Assembly (NCBI GenBank): GCA_015680685.1
Contig: MNCI01000217.1
Span: 74,755-138,754 of the forward strand
Length of the DNA stretch: 64,000 bases
Direction: 5' to 3'
Source of the DNA: Gnetum montanum
Lineage: Eukaryota > Streptophyta > Gnetopsida > Gnetales > Gnetaceae
How positions within the stretch are numbered: position 1 is the stretch's first letter; each line of letters starts with the position of its first letter. Shown piece after piece: positions 34,441 through 45,943 of this stretch. A model generated the notes under the pieces. The model made no database searches, had not been told where the DNA came from, and saw only the letters and a list, made by a program, of their open reading frames with translations. The position numbers were made by a program, and so were the translations under genes.

Positions 34441-35665
34441 TGCTATTTTATATTGTGTTGAATGTTAGGCTTTACAAAAAGTCATGAACAACAAATTAGT
34501 ATCATGGAAATGTGTATTCTTTGATAGATCTTGAATGTTACAAAAAGAGATAAATTGCATAATGTAGACATTAGAGGAAGGCATGGATTAGCTTCTATTT
34601 CAAATAAGCTACAGAAATGACATTTTAGATGGTTTGGTCATGTGCCAAAAAGATAAAAAAAGGTTGCCACATCATTGTCCTAGGCAAGCCACTAAAAGAA
34701 GACCAAAAAGACATGGGAAGAAAATCAAGGTCAAATATGAGAAATCACTAGAATGTTAATACCTAGAAATTTATTTTAAAATTTTCGAAATCAATATGGG
34801 CCTAGTATGCTTTTGCTTTCTGCTAGTGGTACTAATCCTCATATCAAGAATTCCTAGTCCTTGTTGACAAATCTTTATGGCAAATTGCCCAAATTGTTAT
34901 GCGTGTCTCCAAGTCCATTTGGAAATAACTTTCATCCATATCATTTAGGCTTGATAGTGTGAGGATTGGCTGAAACAACCAGAAAATTGAGGATTTAACA
35001 ATCCAAGATCTCAAATAGAATATTAGATTTATGAAGCATTCAATTATGGTGAAAGAATTATGAAAAAACCATATATTGACCACAAATGAAACAAAGGTGG
35101 AACTATGCATACACCTTGTTTAGTCTTCAAAACCCCCTTGAATGGTGTCTTTTCCTCTAACCAACAAGTTCGACTTAAACCATTATTGTTTCCTTGTAGG
35201 CTTTTACATTTTCTTTTGCTATTGTTATTATTATTATTTTTTGTTTACCTTTGTGCTATTAAAGATGTGTTTCCTACCGTTTGTAGTTGCTCAGTAATTG
35301 TTGCTGCTATTATCCTTTCTTTTTTTCTTTTCTTTCCTCTCATTGCTCTATCCCTTTTATTTTCTTCATTTGCTTGCCCTTTATATCTAGCCTATTTTTG
35401 GTTTCTTTAATGTAACTCACTTTCTAAGGCAGTTATATTTTCTTTTCCTCTTATAAAATTGATCCAAAATAAACTCTTAGGTTCAATTTTCCCTAAAAGT
35501 ATTCCCCCTCCCATTTTTTAAAATTAAAAAAAAAAAATCTTACCCTTTCATCCAAGATGACTTTGGCTCAATTCCTCTCAAAGATGATAAAATATGTATT
35601 CCACTAGAATTCTATTATAAAATAAGACAATAGAGTACCATGGATGAGGGTTTCATGAGCAAGAG
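34441..35665 (+). mobile_element. RTE-like LINE 3' end, copy 2
   Basis: At 34590-34730 broken frames read RWFGHV, then KRRPKRHG / KKTWEE-like residues, the usual C-terminal signature of this LINE group. The following 900 bp are collinear with 17640-18631 plus 24545-24810 and show the uninterrupted (empty) site for LINE E near 35412. It ends with GATGAGGGTTTCATGAGC (35643-35660), immediately followed by an oppositely oriented LINE. Confidence 0.65.
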
Positions 35666-35672
35666 GTAATAC

Positions 35673-36660
35673 CTATCGTTTGTACTTATTTTTAAAAGCA
35701 TATGAAGCCTTGAAACGTCCTGCTATTCTTTCTTTGATGCACTTCCCCGACATGTAATAGTTCATATAAATGAGACCCAAATATTGAAAAGAATTTACTA
35801 CTTGCGCATTGGCACCTCCAAAATGGAAGTTATAATAGGTATTTCTTTTACCCCAAATCATCAATATGGTTTTATATACATTCACTTGAAGATCAAAGGA
35901 GCAACAATAATTTTACTGCATACAAAGCCTTGAAACATCCTGCTATTCTTTCTTTGATGCACTTCTCCCACATGTAATAGTTCATATAAATAAGACTAAA
36001 ATATTTAAAAGAATTTACTACTTGTGCATTAGCACCTCCAAAATGGAAGTTATAACAGGTATTTCTTGTACCCCAAATCATCAATATGGTTTTATATACA
36101 TTCACTTAAAGACAAGATGAGCAACAATAATTTTACAAAATTTGCAATATATTTTTCATACCCTTTATAGTAGTGGAGCTTAAGGCAACATCATCTATAT
36201 ATAAAAGAAGATTAATTGCTTCGGATCCAATTTTAGTAACATAACCATATTGCTTATTACACAATCATTCCTGCTTTTTATCAATAAAAATGCTAAAGAG
36301 AGTTGGATAAAGTGGAAAACATTGCTTAACTCTAATTTTTCTCTACAACTAAAATTCTTTCTTAGTGCTTTGATGAGGGTTTCATAAGAGGTTTGAAGGA
36401 AAGTAAAAGAAAACCAAGCCTAGCTCTGATACTTATTTTTAAAAGCATACAAAGCCTTGAAACATCTTGCTATTCTTTCTTTGATGCACTTCCCCCACAT
36501 GTAATATTTCATATAAATGAGACCAAAATATTTAAAAGAATTTACTACTTGCACATTGGCACTTTCAAAATAGAAGTTATAACAAGTATTTCTTGTACCC
36601 CAAATCATCAATATGGTTTTATATACATTCACTTGAAGACAAGATGAGCAACAATAATTT
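35673..36660 (-). repeat. Tandemly multiplied RT-thumb segment
   Basis: Three direct copies of a 200-bp segment at about 35697-35905, 35919-36120 and 36443-36660. Offsets are about 220 and 527 bp. The longer unit (36119-36353 repeated at 36646-36880) shows that a unit of about 527 bp was duplicated in tandem. Confidence 0.82.
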
Positions 36661-38792
36661 TATAAAATTTGTAATATATTTTTCATACCTTTTATAGTAG
36701 TGGAGATTAAGGTAGCATCATTTGTATATAAAAGAAGATTCACTACTTCGAATCCAATTTTAACAACATAACTGTATTTCTTATTACACAATCATTCCTG
36801 CATTTTATCAATAAAAATGCTGAAGAGAGTTGGATAAAGTGGGCAACATTGCTTAACTCTAATTTTTCTCTAGAACTAAAATTTTTTCTCTAAATTGCTC
36901 TATAATTTCAATAATCATTTCTTTGTATAATCTTTGAGTTATAATCATACCTAAAGGGAGGCCAAGTTTATGCAAGCACAACCATAGTTTTGTACAAAGC
37001 ACTAAATTATATGCTTTTGCAAAATTAATAAAACAAATAAAAACCTTTTTATTAGGTATTGTTACAAACTCATCCAATCTCCCAGAATAACTAAGTGACT
37101 AATAGTGGAGTGATTTTGATTAAAATTTACTTCACACTTTTCCCTCACTTGGCTAACTTCAAGCCAAGAATTAATTCTCTTTTCTAGTAGACTACCTAAC
37201 AAACTTAGCAAAAAGATTACTCAAAATGATCTTTTCATAATTGCTCAAATTATTCTTATCTCCCTTTTTATACAACAAAATAGATTTACTGGTTTTTCAA
37301 TGTTATCTAATCCTTGATCCATTACTAAATTTATTTGGTGCCAAATTTCTCTATGAATAGTAGGTCTTGCCCACTTTAATAATCCTGCATATAAACCATC
37401 TAAATCTATAGTTTTGCTAGATGTTAGCTAGCTTTTCAATACACTCTATAAATTCCTCATGAGTAATTTGGAGAGGTGCTTGTTATACAATTACAATAGA
37501 ATTATTTTCTCCTATAAATAATTTATTGTAAAATGAGCAATTATCTTGAAAATAAAAATTAAATGATGAAGAGGCTTTATGACAAAAACATTGTTAAAAC
37601 TGTTTAGGTTTCTTTCTAATGATGTAAGCAAAGTATTTCTACTCCATAAATTTCTTTCTCTTGGTTTTAATCAAGCATTTATAGGTATTAACTAAACTTT
37701 GCCTATAACTCTTATTTGCATTTTTAATATTCTGCTTAGCCTACATGCAATCTTCATCAAACCAAGTCTTCTAAGCATCATGTTATTGTGAATGCATAAC
37801 TTTCTTGTGTGCTATAAGAAAAATTTGTTCAAGCTCCTTATGCTATCTTTCAAAACTCCATTTATTATGTGCTACATCCATATATTTTTTTTTTGACTTC
37901 TAGGTTAACTTTGTAATGAAATTTTTTTCAATTCTTATTTTTTGTTATTTGAGAAACAATTTGAATTTGCAATAAAAATTCTACATGATGATGGTAAGAC
38001 TCCATTAAATCTTCGCCAACTTTCAACTCCTTAATAAATTTAATATCTGCCTAATAACATAACAACAAACTAATAAAAGAGTTACCTTAAAGTCCTATGA
38101 AAGTAAACAATAAAGATTAAGAAAATTTAGCAATGCCATTGCAAATAAGATCAAAATTTTTTGTTTATTCTAATAGTTGTTAACTCATATTATTAATAGT
38201 GCGATCTTCAGAATGTCATGTCCAACTATGATATTCAACAATGTCTAAACTACAAGCATTATGTTGCCATTGAATCATTTTTGTTTTTTGTGAACCTGTC
38301 ATTGCATTAAAATCTCTACAAATAAACACTAAATCTTTTGCTAAAAATTCTAGAACATTTTTGTCTAAAAACTAAAAAGAATGATCGTGAGACAACTTTA
38401 TAAAATCATACAATGTAGCATCTTTAGGGGTAAAATAGCACATGACAAGGAAAGCACAACCATGTTGCCATAAGATTTTTAGCCAAACATATTTTTTAAT
38501 GATCATCAATTTTTTCTATAAAGCACACAATTTTCAAAAAAAATTCTCACTAACACTACAATGCCATCATAAGGCCTACCTCTTCATTATACTCTTGTGT
38601 TTCTTGCAATACATTTAATAAAGTCAACAACTACAAAATATACAAAATCACCATCTATAGAAATTTGAAAGAAGACAACATCACCTTATTCAAATAAGAC
38701 TTGTTTCAAGATGGTGTGCAGAACTGAAATTTCTTTGTAAATTTAATTTGGGGTCAAATGAAAAGTTGCATTCAAAATATTGAAAAGAACAT
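35690..38792 (-). mobile_element. RTE-like LINE with an internally multiplied RT segment
   Basis: Minus-strand order: endonuclease (38280-38700; GDFNARTG-like RDFNAMTG, with YFTPKDATLYDF upstream), linker (about 37200-38200), RT palm (36859-37077; VFICFINFAKAYNLVL, HKLGLPLGMI) and RT thumb (MNVYKTILMIWG, VNSFKYFGLIYMNYYM, ALYAFKNK). The thumb-coding piece occurs three times (minus-strand frames starting at 35885, 36105 and 36632), and the adjacent piece twice (about 36119-36353 and 36646-36880). The 5' end is cut by element B at 38793. Inactive. Confidence 0.78.
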
Positions 38793-39692
38793 TGATGGGC
38801 CACGATATCGCATGGGCCGCGATATTGCTTCCCTCGGGATATTGCGTACACGATATCGTGTCTTCCCCTGCGATATCGCGTACGCGATATCGCGGTGCGC
38901 TGTCATATCTATAAATAAGAGGCGGCTCTCCCTTGTTTTCTCATCCTAGGCTAGAAGTAGGGAAACTTTGGCAGATTGATCACTTCAGAGATAGAATATT
39001 TTCCATGTGCCCGCAGTAGGAGTCCCAAAGTGAATGGATCTTTATTCGAGCAAACATTGTACCTAAACACAAGTTTTTGTCTGGCAATAAAGACGAGCTT
39101 CGTGGATAAACCTTGCAGTGCATGGAATAGGATTTTATTACATGCTATTTATTACCTTGCAATAACGAAAAATGAGTACGACTTGATTACGAGCATTTAA
39201 GGATGTGTATGGATGATCAAGGAAAGGATGCTCATCGTGCTTAGGCTAGATTAGATTCTCTCAACCCTTTCCTCATAGTTAAGTGCCTCAATACAACCAC
39301 TTTGAGCACATGTGTTACACGTGGGATCCCAGCAACGATTAGCGTTTGGTAACCACGGTTGCATCGGTTTAGGGTGTGTACGGTAAGTGGGAACGAATGC
39401 TGACGCTAGGTGATTTAGACTTAGTTCATTAGTTAGAGTTAGTAACTAGTTTCTCAACCCTTCACTCTCTTAGCATAGGAGACATAAAACATAAAAAGCA
39501 TAAAAATCATATACCTCAAACTTGCTTAACCATACACTGTGACAACTACAAGTAAGTCTGGGAAGACAACGAATAATTAACCCTAAGTGTTCCATAGGGC
39601 GTGTAGGCATTTAGTCTGCAGAGTTCGACCAGATCATGTGTGCTACACTCGTATTCGTATGGTTGAGTGTAGGGGTATCTCGCCACTCATCA
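38793..39692 (+). repeat. 5' LTR of element B (900 bp)
   Basis: Starts TGATGGGC and ends CTCATCA directly before the PBS. U3 holds an array of GATATC-centred palindromes (38802-38895). TATAAATA is at 38910-38917. The R/U5 part has GCCCGCAGTAGGAG, TTTATTCGAG near 39040 and CAATAAAGACGAG near 39086 as a likely polyadenylation signal. Similarity to 45255-45925 confirms it as an LTR. It retains more CpG than the 3' copy. Confidence 0.9.
38870..38893. promoter_or_regulatory. Perfect 24-bp palindrome just upstream of the LTR TATA box
   Basis: Two GCGATATCGCG-type palindromes joined through a central GTAC make a fully self-complementary 24-mer. It ends 16 bp before TATAAATA. Related GATATC/GATATT motifs extend upstream to 38802. 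It is probably a transcription-factor or methylation-sensitive element. The function is inferred. Confidence 0.6.
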
Positions 39693-39693
39693 T

Positions 39694-39711
39694 TGGCGTC
39701 GTTGCCAGGGA
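39694..39711 (+). other. Primer binding site of element B (tRNA-Asp type)
   Basis: TGGCGTCGTTGCCAGGGA starts two bases after the LTR. It matches the complement of the plant tRNA-Asp 3' end (TGGCGCCGTTGCCGGGGA, from general knowledge) except for two transition-type changes. Confidence 0.85.
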
Positions 39712-39835
39712 CTAAGTATTTGTGCACCGAATAGAACATAAAGGATGTCACTCACATCGTTGGGAGCCTAAACGAACCTTCGGGTTAATTAATTAAAAGA
39801 AAAATTTTATAACAGTAATTAGCACACCGATAACA

Positions 39836-42124
39836 ATGTCTTCTTCTAACAAAAGCAACTCACCGCCTAGGTACAATACACGAAACAATCAGCAATCAAA
39901 AACACATAGCCAAAATCAACCAAGTCCTAAACAATACCGAATAGTCTATACTCATTCCGATGAGTATATTCCAAACTTTACCTTTATCCTCCATCAAGAC
40001 GAACAGCTGCGATGGAGAGATCTACAAGGTAACATCGTGTTACCCGCAGATCGATCAGTCCTTAACATGCTCTTCCGTGCTTTGGCACAGATTAGCATGA
40101 CAGAATTATTTTCTGAATACGTTGTAGAAGACTTTGATATGAGGGATTATCATCCCACAGACGCACAACGTATTAGGGACTTGAGGCAGGAGAGCCAACA
40201 TACACTGCTGAAGGGCAAAGCCCCGAATGTCCTTAGCGAAATAGGAGATGAGGAACCCATTATAACGGGTTCTCTAACAAATGATGTTCCCCCTCCTAAT
40301 GATGGTGAGGAGGTAAGGCATCAGAACCTATGATCAATGATACATAACACTAGTTTTAATCCCCGTGAACGCCAACTATTCACGGAAGGAACAACAACTC
40401 ATGCTAAGTATGGGCACTTAGATCGTCATCACGATCGGGGTTGAAGCAGCCGAAGAGAAGGCAAGAAGCATCGTCATGGCGATGGTTCCCCTTCTTCTTC
40501 TCCTTCATCTCACCACTCACCCTGTCCTTCCACATCTGGGCGCAGCCACCATGAACATAACAGTGAGGATAGGGGTAGACAAAATGAGAGAGGACAAGGG
40601 TAAGACTGAAGGGAAAGTAGGGAACAACAAAGACATCACAGGAGTCATGAAAGAGATGATCATGACAAGCCCCTACTTGCAACTCGAAGTATGCTCGACA
40701 TAATGGAGGCAGTAAGAATTCCAACAAGGCACCAAAGGGACAGTCGGATCAAACGTTTAGACATGAAAAATATTCCATGCTTTGAAGGGGGATACAACTC
40801 AGATCCGCAACATCATTTACAAGCATTCCACGATGCCTATGCCTTGTAGAACATAGAAAATGAGTGGCAAAAAGTTAAGTTGTTTCCCAGGACACTGACT
40901 AAAGAAGCAGAGAGTTGGTACTGGTCCTTAGAATCGGTAACCATTAGGAGGTGGAGTACGATGCTAGAACTTTTCAACGATAAGTATCAAACGTACTCCA
41001 GAGTGTCCAATTTGCGTAAGCAGATCCAAGGCTAGAAACAAGGTACTTATGGACCCTTGGATGCTGCCATGGCCCACTATTACACATTGTTACATCGTTG
41101 CCTGGGCCATGGATACGCTCAGTGGGATCAACTTCGCCACATCGTGGATGGGCTAAGGCATGAAACTAGAAGAATCCTTGGGACTTATGCCCAAGGGAGA
41201 CTATCACAACTTAGAGCCCATGAAGTACATCGCTTGTTGGAACAAGTAGCAAAAGAAGAAGGTGAGCTATGCAAAAGGGAAAGTGCAAAAGAATACAACC
41301 GTGATCCCTCCCTTCGAAAGAAAGGAGTGATATTTTGTGATGAGGATGATGAGTCACCACTCGAAGAGTTGGTGAATCAGAAAACCTTGTCGATTCAAAA
41401 GTTAATAACCGAGGTATCGGCTAAGATGGACAAATTGTGGGATTCCTTAGACTCCAGACTTGAAAGTGTCTTGAAAATCGTAGAAGAGTCTAAGGAAGAA
41501 CGAAGTAGTGACAAAGGTAAGACAAAGCAGAGAGATTCAGGCCCTGCACATAATAAGGGTAAGGGGAGAATTCCTATTTCCGATGAGGTTGTGGATTTTG
41601 AAACAGATGATGACAGTGGATGTGAGATCTGCCAATATGACCATTCTAAGGGATGTTATCCAATTATCTCACATCTACAGGAGTCTGGGGTGTATGCGCT
41701 TAATCCAAGACTCAACCAACGACAAATACCCTGTAGGTTACCTTATCCACAAGGTAACCCAAAGCAGTTCCACCAACCAGTTTTACCAACGTACTATCCA
41801 AGTGGAACTCCTCCACAATCCATCAGACAGCATCAGCAGTGGCAATACCCGCAGTCATGGGGGATGCCACCGCCAACACAATAGTACCCTTACTGGTAGC
41901 CGGACCCTTATGGTTATTATGTGCAGCAGCTGATTTCTCCAAGTGACTCTATGGGTCACACAACTCCCCAACGTCACTACCAAGTTCGAGAGTACTTTAG
42001 GAGGACTCCTTCTCCTTTGGGAGACATCCCACATTCATCCCATCCTCCAACTCCATCTACACCTCTTCCACCTGTAGTTCCCATATCTCCTGCTCCAACA
42101 ATGGAAGGGGAACTCCCTACTTAA
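39836..42124 (+). pseudogene. Element B Gag
   Basis: Structural polyprotein forming the particle. It starts at ATG 39836 (MSSSNKSNSPPRYN), matching MSSSSHKSTSPPRN in element C. Order: an N-terminal region conserved in C (DEYIPNFTFILHQDE); a low-complexity Ser/His/Arg linker (about codons 170-290); a Retrotrans_gag-like capsid region (RLDMKNIPCFEGGYNSDPQ, ESWYWSL, DAAMAHYYTLLHRCLGHGY, IVDGLRHETRRILGTYAQ); a charged segment; a variant zinc knuckle CEICQYDHSKGC near codon 596 (C-x2-C-x3-H-x3-C); and a Gln/Pro-rich tail. Stops include TAG 40847 and TAG 41033 (both at expected Trp) and TAG near 41882 (Gln in C). Confidence 0.85.
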
Positions 42125-43075
42125 CTGCAGCAACGTAACGCTGCGAGAGCTATAAATATTCAACTTGCTGCTGGTTCTGAAAACTGTAAAAAGAGAAGAC
42201 CCTTCTTCAGAACCAAAAGCCCAGACAAACTCTCACAACAACAAGCGGTTGAGCCCATGTACACTCCTCCACCATCTAACACTTCAGAGCACCCTTCAGT
42301 CCAACCAAGCTGTATGCATACGATTATGTTAACACATACCATAACTGACTGGATTAAGGTAGGCCACCTTCCCAGGAAATTATCTAACCCTGGGAGCCCC
42401 TCAATCTATTTACAAATCGCCGGGAACAAACCACATAAGGCTCTTCTTAACTTAGGTTCCAGAGTTAATTTAATATCACGAGAAATGTATCAAGCTTGGA
42501 ACCTATCCCAACTTAAGAAGAGTAATATTCAACTGGAGCTGGCTAACCAATCCATCACCATTCCCTTGGAATTGGTGGAAGACATCATTACCATTGTGTG
42601 TGGTTGATCATACCCAGTCAATTTCCTGGTGATTGAAGTTAACAGTAACAACGGGGGCTTCCCAATTATAATGGGAAGGCCATGGCTAAGTACAGTAGAT
42701 GCGTACCTAGGGATCCACAATCTTTCCTTGTAGATATCTAAGATAAACATATATGGAAAGATCGAGAAGAAGAAAGCTCCATGCATCACATACAGTGACT
42801 TAGAGGGTGATGACATGGAAGAATGTTTAGCATTGCTTCCATGTGATCGATGTGCCCAGGAAATACAAATTCAACGGTGCTTGTATGTAGCAACCACACC
42901 AGTAGTAGACACCCCATGGTTGATAACTACTAGGAAGAGCAAACTAATATGCACGGAACGAACTGAGGAAACTCATGCTAACAATGAAGGCATAGACACA
43001 TTGAAGTATGAGCGTCGCCAACTTCCACCCCTCAACCTAAAAACATCAGTGGGGAGAAGTTGGGCACTTTTATGA
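42125..43075 (+). pseudogene. Element B protease
   Basis: Same frame as gag. The active-site motif reads ALLNLGSRVNLIS: the catalytic Asp seen in A and C (ALLDLG) is Asn, a GAC-to-AAC change, so this protease would be dead even without the stops. Other conserved parts: TITDWIKVGHLPRKL, ANQSITIPLELVEDII and IIMGRPWLS. Stops at 42605 and 42731. A Cys-rich tail (CDRCAQEIQIQRCLY) is shared with C. The frame ends after LNLKTSVGRSW, near where RT begins in element A, and no pol follows. Confidence 0.85.
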
Positions 43076-43118
43076 CATTCAAATAGACGTTCGTTATTTC
43101 AGATCTCTCCCTTACAAT

Positions 43119-43136
43119 TCAGTCATGGGGGAGATG
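43119..43136 (+). promoter_or_regulatory. Internal polypurine box of element B
   Basis: TTCAGTCATGGGGGAGATG at the position equivalent to the pol end of A. Similar boxes are at 44672-44686 and before the 3' LTR at 45238-45254. Possible internal plus-strand primer. Confidence 0.45.
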
Positions 43137-43164
43137 ACCACCTATGCTAACCATTGGAGGCCTT

Positions 43165-43440
43165 TGGTTCTTTTTAGTTTTTGTTTTACATGTTTTTGTT
43201 TTACATATTTTTGTTTTACAAGTTTTTGTTTTACACGTATTTGTTTTACAAGTTTTTACTTAATACATTTGTTTTACACGTTTTTGTTCTACATATTTTT
43301 GTTTTAAAAGTTTTTGTTTAACACATTTTTGTTTTACATGTTTTTGTTTTACACGTTTTTGTTTTACACATTTTTGTTTAACACATTTTTGTTTAACACA
43401 TTTTTGTTTTACATATTTTTGTCCTCCACATTTCTTTAAC
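43165..43440 (+). repeat. Minisatellite with a 15-bp TTTTTGTTTTACACA unit
   Basis: About 18 imperfect copies. Elements A (near 4022) and C (near 63011) have only one or two copies at the same place, so it expanded in B alone. The minus-strand KQKCV-repeat frame over it is only a shadow of the repeat. Confidence 0.9.
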
Positions 43441-43478
43441 TTTTCTTGTTTTTGTTTTACAACATCGTTATACTTTTC

Positions 43479-43483
<5 letters not shown>

Positions 43484-43515
<32 letters not shown>
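43484..43515. repeat. (TG)16 microsatellite
   Basis: An uninterrupted TG run of 32 bases, just after the 15-bp minisatellite. Confidence 0.98.
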
Positions 43516-43516
<1 letters not shown>

Positions 43517-45237
43517 TCCACTTTGTAAGTTTGTCACCCAATAAGTGTTCTTCACGATGGTATGAACTAATTTCTTATTGATGACTAATGTTTGGTTTTT
43601 ACCTTTAAGTTACGATGTTGACACTAGGTATGTTCTTTTGGTATGGCAGGCAATGAGTCCACTTCATCCATTCATTCACAAAGTCTATGATCTCTCTTGG
43701 CTTGGAAATGTATAGTTCCTTTCTAATAAGAACTTTAACAAATCGGTGACTGGGCATTTCTCAAACTAAGGAAGAGCTCAAGGTTTGAAAAGTGTGTGAC
43801 TTCAAGGGAACTTGATGCATTTGATATTTTCTTCTTGAGTTTTCTTGTTGTTCCGATGTTACCCAATCATCAAAAGCTGAGCCAATTAAAATAAGAAGTC
43901 TTTGCATGGTGTGGTTCTCATGAATAAAGACACGAAAAAAAAGAAAAAAAAAGAGAGAGAAAAAAAATAAAGAAAGTGAGAATTCAAAGCACACCCCTTA
44001 GACAAAATAATCCCTTTGGCTACAAGCACTGGTTATGGAACCAAAAACATTCCCTCTAACTAAGGCCCTTCTCGCTTCCCATTCTCTCCTTTGTTTCGTC
44101 GGAATGGTGGTGGGTCTTGGAGGAAGCATTCTTGTTATTCAAGTGGATGATTTGGCCAAGTGTGTTGATGCGAAGTCACTGATGTGGTTGGTTTGAGGTC
44201 GGAGTTGGAATGAGATTTGCCAAGTCACATTAATCATGTTACACACAAGGGGCTGTACACCACCTTGTTCTTAGGATTCCATTCCATTCTCTTCTCTCCA
44301 CCCTTCTCTCCATTGTTCACCTCATTGCCAGTTGTATCATTAGTGTATATTTTGGTAGATGCATTATTTTCTTTTTGGTAAATTCTTACGATTAATACTT
44401 TAACTCTTGTTCCAACGGACATTCCCAGAGCTTACGGACTCTTTGAATGTGGGTTTGTTAGGGCATTAAGGGCATGAGCCTGCTTTGGGAAGGACCCACT
44501 GGCATTCCTATTTGGTGCACTAGTTAACTTCTTTCCCTTAACATTTTGTAATACATTTTGTTTTGTTCATTTCCATCTTGACATCCACTTTATCGATGTC
44601 TTAGTTGTCTCTTTTTATCCATTCTTCTTATTCCTTTTCTTTTTCCATTCTCTCGCTATTGGAGGTTCGCGATTAGTCATGGGGGTACGGGGCCCAATTT
44701 TTTCGATTTTCTCCTAACTCCTACACCTTTGGTAGTCATCATTATTACATCTCCAGAACCACAATTAGCCATACCACAACCCAGCCAATTGATTGTTCAC
44801 CGAAGCAAGACATCAACTACATGATAATTCAATTACCCTTGCTAATATAAGATTATGTTGTGTGTGTAGATGGCAATCATGCAACAACGGATCGGATCTG
44901 GAAGGGAGCATTTGGAATGAAGCAATGCTGAAAACAGCTATGTAAGGAGCAAGATCGATGACGCGCTTATGGATGGACAACGAAAGACACAATCTTGGCG
45001 TTGGTAGCAGCAAGACTTCTTCTCTCTTCTTCTCTCCTCTTCTCTCTTCTCTTTTCTCTCAGTTGCCAACTAAGGCCTGATGTCAATGTAATAAGGTGTT
45101 CACCCTTGTTGTTATGAATACCAATTTGTTGTGTTTTGTAATGATGATCCGTTCACATGTCATCCCATTAGATCCATTTGAGTCAATAATCCCATAGCTT
45201 CCCGATATTATTGTAAGGAACTTGAGGACGAGTTTTT
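43516..45237 (+). other. Non-coding 3' region of element B
   Basis: Collinear with A (about 4430-5230) and C (63120-63587): GTGTGACTTCAAGGGAACTT near 43793, TCTTTGCATGGTGTGG near 43900, ATTCAAAGCACACCCC near 43981 and GGGAAGGACCCACT near 44498. A second AGTCATGGGGG box is at 44674. Near 44862 GTGTGTGTAG precedes an ATG (44870), mirroring the ORF3 start of A, but only a 17-codon frame remains. A CT-rich run lies at 45010-45060. Confidence 0.6.
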
Positions 45238-45254
45238 ATTTAGTCATGAGGGTA
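45238..45254 (+). promoter_or_regulatory. Polypurine tract of element B
   Basis: TTTAGTCATGAGGGTA directly before the 3' LTR TGATGG, preceded by GGAACTTGAGGACGAG as in A. The central G run is broken by one A (GGGGG to GAGGG). Confidence 0.75.
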
Positions 45255-45925
45255 TGATGGAATGCGATATCGCATGGGCTGCGAGTCACGATATCGCATC
45301 CCTCAGGATATCGTGTACGCGATATTGCGTCTTCCCCTACTATATCATGTACGCGATATCACGATGTGCTGTCATATCTATAAATAAGAGGCGGCTCTCC
45401 CTTGTTTCCTCATCCTATAGTAGAAGTAGGGAAACTTTGGCAGATTGATCACTCTAGAGATAGAATATTTTCCATGTGCCCGCAGTAGGAGTCCCATAGT
45501 GAACGGATCTTTATTCGAGAAAACATTGTACTTGAACACAAGTTTGTATTCGACAATAAAGACGAGCTTTGTGGATAAACCTTGCAGTGCATGGAATAGG
45601 ATTTTATTACATGTTATTTATTACCTGTTATTTATTAACGCGGAATGAGTATGACTTGATTACGAGCATTTAAGGATGTGTACGGATGATCAAGGAACGG
45701 ATGCTCATCATGCTTAGGCTAGATTAGATTCTCTCAATCTTTTCCTCCTAGTTAAGTGCCTCAGTACGACCACTTCGAGCACATGTGTTACGCGTGGGAT
45801 CCCAGCAACGATTAGCGTTTGGTAACCACGGTTGCATCGGTTTAGGGTGTGTATGGTAAGTGGGAACAAATGCTGACGCCAGGTAATTTACACTTAGTTC
45901 ATTAGTTAGAGTTAGTAACTAGTTT
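45255..45925 (+). repeat. 3' LTR of element B, truncated
   Basis: Matches 38793 to about 39455 of the 5' LTR with scattered changes, many C-to-T in the GATATCGC array. TATAAATA at 45379-45386. Homology stops in GTAACTAGTTT, and the remaining 235 or so bases are absent, replaced by TTTAGGG repeats. Confidence 0.88.
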
Positions 45926-45943
45926 AGGGTTTAGGGTTTAGGG
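45923..45943 (+). repeat. Three plant telomere units (TTTAGGG)3 at the LTR breakpoint
   Basis: Three perfect heptamers start exactly where 3' LTR homology ends, with TTT as overlap. This is a short interstitial telomere-type sequence. Confidence 0.92.

Larger units (their letters stand above)
38793..45925 (+). mobile_element. Element B: gag-protease LTR retrotransposon lacking RT, RNase H and integrase
   Basis: 5' LTR 38793-39692, PBS from 39694, gag, protease, then directly the 3' non-coding region, polypurine tract and 3' LTR (45255-45925, truncated). Gag and protease are in a single frame from 39836 to 43075, interrupted only by stops and no indel, apart from a short stretch near 40580-40700 that I could not verify. 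No RT, RH or IN sequence lies between the protease and 3' LTR. Element C has the same gap. It interrupts the RTE-like LINE. The missing end of its 3' LTR prevents a target-duplication check. Confidence 0.9.

Noticed and set aside
43260-43541. Minus-strand frame encoding a KQKCV-type repeat protein
   Set aside because: It is the reverse reading of the 15-bp TTTTTGTTTTACA minisatellite and the TG run. The period is a multiple of three, so the frame stays open by chance.
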